A DNA stretch of 64,000 nucleotides from Silurus meridionalis (taxonomy: Eukaryota; Chordata; Actinopteri; Siluriformes; Siluridae). Below the pieces are notes generated by a model, which saw nothing but the letters and a program-made list of their open reading frames with translations, was not told where the DNA came from and did no database searches. Positions 58,860 through 64,000 of this stretch are shown piece after piece. The translations under genes and the position numbers were made by a program. Where the stretch lies: assembly GCF_014805685.1 (NCBI RefSeq), contig NC_060901.1, positions 23,257,905-23,321,904 of the forward strand, in the 5' to 3' direction. Position 1 is the first letter of the stretch. Every line of letters starts with the position of its first letter.

Positions 58860-60135
58860 GGACAAAGTTCCAGAAAGACTGTGGCTCTCCACTGATCTGG
58901 GGTTTATGGTAGAGCGGCTAGACAGAAGCTCATCTAATGCAAAACTCATGGAAGCCATCAAACTCTCGGACTGTGTAAGATTATCTGATCAGATGACACC
59001 AGAATGAACTATTTGGCCTCAATAGTCAATGTGGTGTCTGAAATCATGCCTCACTTATCACCTGCCCAAAACTATCCCAAAAGTGAATGATGGTTGGGAT
59101 TACACTACCAGGGTTGAGGGAAAGCTGAATGAAGCAAAATACAGAGATTTCCTCAATAAAAACCTGTTCCACAGCGTTCAGGACCAGGGCCAGGGGTTCA
59201 CCTTCCTACATGGCAATGAAGCTAAGCATACAGCAGAGGTGGGAAGTGATAAAGTACAAATACTTTGTTACTGTACTTAAGTAGATTTTTCTGGTTTCAA
59301 CACTTTACTTCACTAATTATTTTCTTTGTACAACATTTTACTTTCACTCATTACATTTTAACACAAATATCTACTCTTTACTTCCAACATATTTTCAAAA
59401 CCGGCTGGTTATTTTAGTTTTAATCTTAGTGACATCATCAATATTTCTTCTTTTCATTGCTCTGCTTTTTCGACCGCTGGTGTATCGTTTCCTGGCTCTC
59501 AAACACCACAGACGTAGGCTAGTTTACGAAGCGAAGAAGGAACGCAGAAGGCACCAAGACGTCTGGATGAGACAGAGGGAGTCTCTGCTTGTCTTCTATA
59601 TAGTGGATGTTCAGCCTGGATACATTCATTAGATAACAACATGTTAATTATTTTCTATCAATATGTTAATATGATGTGGTCCAGTTACCAGCGTGACACT
59701 AAAACAGGTTGTAATAATGATGAGTTTTTACTTAAGCACAAGTCAGAGCCCAAACTTCTTCACTTTAAACGTGAGTTAAAAAGTGTAGTCAGTACTTCAA
59801 CTTTTTAAACGTGAGTATCTGTACTTCTACTTGAGTAAAGGATGTGTGTACTTTGGCCATTCTTGGGGAAAAACCAACAACACTAAACACAGCTAAAAGA
59901 GGAGTGAGTTAAGGATGATTGTGTGTGTCCTAGAGTGACCCAGCCAGAGAACACTATTGAACATCTCTGGAGAAATCTGAAAGTCCATCGAAGCTTGAGA
60001 GGATTTGCAAAGAAAGAGGACAGAAAATCTCTCAATCCCAAACCCAAAAAGACTTTGAGTCTGTAATGGTTACCAAAAGTGCAAAAACTAAGTACTGATT
60101 ATAGGGTCTGGGTCTTAAAATCGAATTTCTAGAAG
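58860..60135 (+). pseudogene. Decayed Tc1 transposase split by another repeat
   Basis: Left part 58925-59236: text corresponding to Ser-Asp-Glu-Thr-Lys-Ile-Glu-Leu-Phe-Gly (here mutated, near 58985-59015), then Val-Glu-Gly-Lys-Leu-Asn-Glu-Ala-Lys-Tyr-Arg and Gln-Gly-Phe-Thr-Phe near 59115-59205, ending at a Lys-His-Thr-Ala motif. Right part 59885-60095: resumes at Thr-Lys-His-Ser, includes Asn-Thr-Ile-Glu-His-Leu-Trp in one frame and Leu-Glu-Arg-Ile-Cys-Lys-Glu in another, and ends in a Thr-Lys-Tyr-like C-terminus. Stops and frameshifts in both halves. Dead copy of the D34E Tc1 class. Confidence 0.85.
59232..59880. mobile_element. Repeat inserted in the Tc1 remnant ('gtacaaatactttgttactgtac' type)
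   Basis: It begins 'gaggtgggaagtgataaagtac', then 'tactttgttactgtacttaagtag', and ends 'gagtatctgtacttctacttgagtaaagg..gtactttggcca'. Both ends are of a kind common in fish genomes and probably belong to a hAT-like MITE (family inferred from memory). A 67-codon frame inside (59429-59632) has no recognised domain. Confidence 0.6.
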
Positions 60136-60182
60136 TTTCCACTCTGTCGTTATAAGATTTGGAGTGTAGATAAATAGATAAA

Positions 60183-60382
60183 AAAAAAAAAAAAACAATA
60201 ATAATTTGATAATTATTGTAATATCAGGCTGCAACATCAAATTGAAAAACAAGTTTAGGGGGTCTGAACTGGGCGCGTTCACGTGACGGCGCGCTCGATC
60301 AACTCAATGCGCGTTCACGTGACGGCGCGCTCACACGCGCAGCCGCGTTGGTTTCACGACGCGTCAATCAAAAAGTATTAAC
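60183..60382. promoter_or_regulatory. Upstream region of mei4 with duplicated E-box module
   Basis: After an A-tract and AT-rich DNA, CG density rises sharply at 60265-60365. Two identical 24-bp copies (60273-60296 and 60309-60332) each contain the palindrome 'tcacgtga' with a CRE-like 'tgacg' and a 'ggcgcgc' box. The mei4 start codon is about 50-110 bp downstream. The position fits a core promoter or 5' UTR, unproven. Confidence 0.6.
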
Positions 60383-60404
60383 ATGAACTCCACACGGCAT
60401 GAGG
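60383..60404 (+). CDS. mei4: mei4 coding exon 1
   Basis: ATG with A at -3, seven codons plus one base, then donor GTAAGA at 60405. The phase (1) fits the exon 2 acceptor, creating an Ala codon before the conserved Trp. No in-frame ATG exists in exon 2 upstream of this Trp before a stop at 60643, which supports a separate start exon. Confidence 0.75.
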
Positions 60405-63063
60405 GTAAGAGTTATTTACACGTTTTTCTACTCATTTATTTCTATTTATTTTTTGTAACAGAAGCGTGTGTCAGGCTGATTATTAGGTTAAAAGTCCCAA
60501 AATTGCATCCGGATGTTTCAAGACAACGCGCGTGCTCGCGACCCTGACAGGAATTCATCCCCATGAAACAAACACACACACAAACATTTTATTCAGATTC
60601 AGTTTTATAAACAGCTTATAAAGTAAACAGAGTGACTGTTTATAAAAGGAGAAATGTTTTTATCCGTGTGTTACAGCATGGAGCATCAGAAGAGCTAGGC
60701 TCGGCGTGGCGCTCGCCGTGATAAAGAGCAAACCTGCGGGGCAGAGCGGCCGAGAACATGCGGAAAACCTGGTCTCCAAACTCAAACAGCAGGAGGAAAC
60801 CTGGAAAAGAAAAGCAGAAGAACTTCAAGATCAAGTGTTGAGTCTCAGACAGGAGCTGCTTCTCGTTAAACTGCTGAGTAAGCAGAGGAAAGGCGCCGAA
60901 AGCTCTCAGGGTGAGTGATGTTCACTCCCTGTACACTCCATGTTCACTCCCTGTTCTTCCTGTACACTCTCTGTACACTCACTGTTCACTTCCTGTTCAC
61001 TCCCTGTTCACTCCCTGTACTCGCTCTGTACACTCCCTGTTCACCTCCTGTATACTCCCTGTTCACTCCCTGTACACTCCATGTTCACTCCCTGTTCACT
61101 TCCTGTACACTCTCTGTACACTCACTGTTCACTTCCTGTACACTATCTGTTCACTTCCTGCACTCTCTCTGTACACTCCTGTTCACTTCCTGTACACTCT
61201 CTGTTCACTTCCTGTACACTCTGTTCACTTCCTGTTCACTTCCTGTACACTCTGTTCACTTCCTGTTCACTTCCTGTACACTCCCTGTTCACCTCCTGTA
61301 TACTCCCTGTTCACTCCCTGTTCACTCCTGTTCACTCCCTGTACACTCCATGTTCACTCCCTGTTCACTTCCTGTACACTCTCTGTACACTCACTGTTCA
61401 CTTCCTGTACACTATCTGTTCACTTCCTGCACTCTCTCTGTACACTCCCTGTTCACTTCCTGTACACTCTCTGTTCACTTCCTGTACACTCTGTTCACTT
61501 CCTGTTCACTTCCTGTACACTCTGTTCACTTCCTGTTCACTTCCTGTACACTCCCTGTTCACTCCCTGTACACTTCCTGTTCACTTTCTACACTTCCTGT
61601 TCACTCTCTGTTTACTCCCTGTACACTCCCTGTACACCTTCTGTACACTTCCTGTACACTCCCTGTTCACTCCCTGTACACACTCTGTTCACTCCCTGTA
61701 CACTTCCTGTTCACTTTCTACACTTCCTGTTCACTCTCTGTTTACTCCCTGTACACTCCCTGTACACCTTCTGTACACTCTCTGTTCACTCCCTGTACAC
61801 ACTCTGTTCACTCCCTGTACACACTCTGTTCACTCCCTGTACACACTCTGTTCACTCCCTGTACACTTCCTGTTCACTTTGTTTACTCCCTGTACACTCC
61901 CTGTTCACTCCCTGTACACTCCCTGTACACACTCTGTTCACTCCCTGTACACACTCTGTTCACTCCCTGTACACACTCTGTTCACTCCCTGTACACTTCC
62001 TGTTCACTTTGTTTACTCCCTGTTCACTTCCTGTACACTACCTGTTCACCTCTTGCACACTTTCTGTACACTTCCTGTACACTACCTGTATACCTGTTGT
62101 TCATTACCAGTACACTCCCTCTTCACCTCTTGCACACTTCCTGTTCACTCGCTGTCCACTGCCTGTCCACTTCCTGTTCACCTCTTGTACACTTCAAGTA
62201 CATGTCCCATTTAAAGCAAAAGTCCACCTTCATCAAACTCAATATGTCCATACAGTGTCTGTGGAAACATCTAGTCTTTGCTTCATGCTCCTTTTGTTTC
62301 AGTGCAGGAGGTTATTTCAAAGTATAAAGATTTACTTCCACCAAAACAAATATACACTCGTCTAGAACTTGATTTACAATGAAAAAAATCCTCCTTTAAC
62401 ACAAAGAACTGCTGTATATGAATATCCTCATTAGCACCACTAACTGAACGTTTTTGATATCACCTAATTTTTATAGCTTCTGTAACAGAAGTGGTAACGG
62501 AAAGTACATTTTTGCACGTTCTAATGAACAAGTCTCTCTGCTTTGATGGTGCGCAGTACAATATTCACCCTGTTGTTCTTCCAGGTGATGACGTATTCAA
62601 GCTCTTGTCCCAGGATCTCACTGAGGCCCAGCATTCTGAAAACGACTCGGGCTGCGACACCCAGACCCTTTCCCTAACGCCCGACCCTGCCGACCCTGCC
62701 GCTCCACGGTCCATTCATTTCAACTTGTCCTTCGACAGAGACCCCTGGGGGCACGCACTCTCCAAACACATGCGGTTTCTGCAGAACCTGTGCGCGTTAC
62801 GCAGCACGGGGAAGAACATGCACATGGACAGAGGGGATGCGGTGATCGAGGACACATCTGTAAACATGATCGAGTCCATCGTGGAGGCCCACCGAGCCGG
62901 CGGAGAAGGAGACGTTTCTCAGCTGCGCCCTTTAGTCCAGGCTTCACGTTTAGTAGCGCTGGCTCTGAAGGGGGGATTCGGCAAGCGGGACGCTTTGGAG
63001 AAAGCAGAAGAGTTATTAGACGAGCTGCTCGAGATTCTGCTGAACAATAGTCAGCTTAATAAG
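60383..63063 (+). CDS. mei4: Meiosis-specific protein MEI4, N-terminal part (exons 1-3)
   Basis: MEI4 works with REC114 and IHO1 on meiotic chromosome axes and is needed for SPO11-dependent double-strand breaks. Three exons join in phase: 60383-60404, 60677-60910 and 62585-63063, giving 245 residues. Human MEI4 has about 385, so the rest lies beyond the window. Near residues 18-26 is Val-Ala-Leu-Ala-Val-Ile-Lys-Ser-Lys, the conserved first signature motif, whose N-terminal region in mouse binds REC114. Residues about 35-80 form a charged coiled-coil-like helix. Exon 3 has the conserved Asp-Ser-Gly-Cys-Asp and a His-Met-Arg-Phe-Leu-Gln motif. Donors gtaaga, gtgagt and gtaagc and acceptors ttacag and ttccag are canonical. 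No lesion is seen. It is divergent from htr1b, 6.8 kb away. Confidence 0.88.
60677..60910 (+). CDS. mei4: mei4 coding exon 2
   Basis: Acceptor 'gtgtgttacag' before 60677; donor GTGAGT at 60911. Encodes the Trp-led conserved N-terminal motif and the Lys/Glu/Gln-rich helical segment ending Lys-Gln-Arg-Lys-Gly-Ala-Glu-Ser-Ser-Gln. It ends in phase 1. Confidence 0.88.
60918..62205 (+). repeat. 11-bp minisatellite filling mei4 intron 2
   Basis: About 115 units alternating 'ctgtacactcc' and 'ctgttcactcc' with ttc/tct variants, starting within 10 bp of the exon 2 donor and ending about 380 bp before the exon 3 acceptor. All three plus frames are open for 424-484 codons, because an 11-bp unit without stops gives the same 11-residue repeat (Leu-Tyr-Thr-Pro-Cys-Ser-Leu-Pro-Val-His-Ser) in each frame. 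It is intronic repeat DNA, not a gene. Confidence 0.95.
62585..63063 (+). CDS. mei4: mei4 coding exon 3
   Basis: Acceptor 'gttgttcttccag' before 62585; donor GTAAGC at 63064. Open from the acceptor with the phase required by exon 2. Encodes the acidic Asp-Ser-Gly-Cys-Asp segment, a Pro/Ala/Asp-rich linker, the Phe-Leu-Gln-Asn-Leu helix and a Leu-rich stretch ending Asn-Asn-Ser-Gln-Leu-Asn-Lys. It ends in phase 0. Confidence 0.88.
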
Positions 63064-64000
63064 GTAAGCCATTTTTGTACTTGGACTGAATACTCGATTC
63101 TGATTGGCTGGCGAGTTCAAGCGGTTCAACACGCCAATAATGGACAAAATGTGATGCTCAAAAAGCACATGCCGTGCTGATGACCAGGTGTCCGCATACT
63201 TTTGGTAGTGTATTGTATGTGTGACACGCTGAGAAGACACTTCATATGATTATATGACTTGTTCTGGTCTAAAGTCTGGGGTAATTATGTGTAACAGACA
63301 CCATGTGGTGATGATTTACAGGTCTGAGTGCATCTGATCTATGAGATCTGACTCATCGCCTTCAGTGATTCAGACTTTTCACATCTGAATCGTTGATATC
63401 TCTGGCATGAGAACAAGTGGGCAAATGTTCTACTCTGGAATAAGTTAATGTTGTTGCAGGACATTATTTAAATTATTTGGAGAAAGCAGGATGGAGCAGG
63501 ATGGCTACCTCTTATCCCTGGAGATATGTTCCTTGGAGGTTCTTCAGCTCATCATGCACACACGTTTGTAGTTTGGGATGCTGCTAGCTCGAGTCGGAGA
63601 TCTTCCACTCCAACCCATGTTAAACATATCTTCATGAAGCAATCCTATACAGTTGTGTGTATGATCATGTGGTACCAGTTTGGAGAAGAACCACACGTTT
63701 CTTGCTGGAAGCATAAATACTGTTCTCTCTCATTCTGTATCATATGCTACAAATGACGCTTGTGGCATATCGGTTTTCTCCTGATCATGTTTTTTTTTCA
63801 TTATAAAATATCAGGATAAATGATTTGATTGTCCAGAAGGTAGATAAATTGCTTCTGCTCAGTACATCTCTCTCTCTCTCTCTTTCTCTTTCACACCCTC
63901 CTCTTTATTTTTTTTATGATGGAGATAATCATGGCTTCACCTCCAGTAGACAGAAAGTAGCTTTGTCTTCATCTCTGTCTGCTTTTGATGGCTCTAATGA
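63064..64000 (+). other. mei4 intron 3 (start), with Tc1 debris
   Basis: No further exon is recognised. 63180-63222 is a Tc1 right terminus ('caggtgtccgcatacttttgg'). 63530-63715 is a reversed Tc1 left half ('gatcttccactccaacccatg', 'atacagttgtgtgt'). A (CT)n tract lies at 63868-63890. The next mei4 exon must lie beyond 64000 or be too diverged to see. Confidence 0.6.

Noticed and set aside
60706..60918. A free-standing 70-residue protein starting at a GTG
   Set aside because: The conserved MEI4 frame extends upstream to a splice acceptor and the frame runs into a donor at 60911, so it is an internal exon.
60911..62365. Three overlapping plus-strand frames of 424-484 codons as a novel repetitive protein
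   Set aside because: All three frames read the same 11-residue repeat because an 11-bp stop-free unit is open in every frame. The array lies between a canonical donor and acceptor of mei4.
62790..63050. Arg-rich plus-strand frame inside the last mei4 exon
   Set aside because: It is out of frame with the conserved MEI4 motifs; a shadow frame.

Overview
The window reads as nuclear DNA of a ray-finned (teleost) fish. The evidence is one intronless vertebrate GPCR gene, one spliced vertebrate meiosis gene, long simple-sequence repeats, and many fish-type mobile elements: Tc1/mariner remnants, tRNA-derived SINEs, RTE and L2/Rex-type LINE fragments, and a hAT MITE. The very high density of Tc1-derived pieces would suit a catfish or a relative. 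That placement is inference; no sequence here proves it.

Layout. Positions 1-52000 hold no recognisable host exon. This stretch is a gene desert of transposon debris, microsatellites and minisatellites, mixed with unique AT/GC-balanced segments that could be conserved noncoding elements. At 52394-53542 (minus strand) there is a complete single-exon serotonin receptor of the 5-HT1B/1D class, called htr1b. From 53543 to 60382 lies its CpG-rich upstream region, a 400-bp ATTCT array and more mobile-element fragments. From 60383 to 63063 (plus strand) are the first three coding exons of mei4, a meiotic DNA double-strand-break factor. Splice phases agree across the exons, and the gene runs off the right end of the window. 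Its second intron is almost wholly an 11-bp minisatellite.

How the genes relate. htr1b (minus) and mei4 (plus) are transcribed divergently from a shared 6.8-kb interval. Human HTR1B and MEI4 on 6q14.1 have, from memory, the same order and orientation, which supports calling the receptor htr1b rather than htr1d. The two proteins work in unrelated processes (neuronal Gi signalling; meiotic recombination initiation), so the pairing is microsynteny and not a pathway.

The most informative structures are:
- a tRNA-Glu-derived SINE in three copies, each with a 16-20 bp target duplication, sharing its 3' tail with an RTE-like LINE fragment in the same window;
- a three-layer nest (SINE inside hAT inside SINE) at 41803-42695;
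- a tandemly duplicated E-box module just upstream of the mei4 start;
- several tandem arrays with visible internal history.
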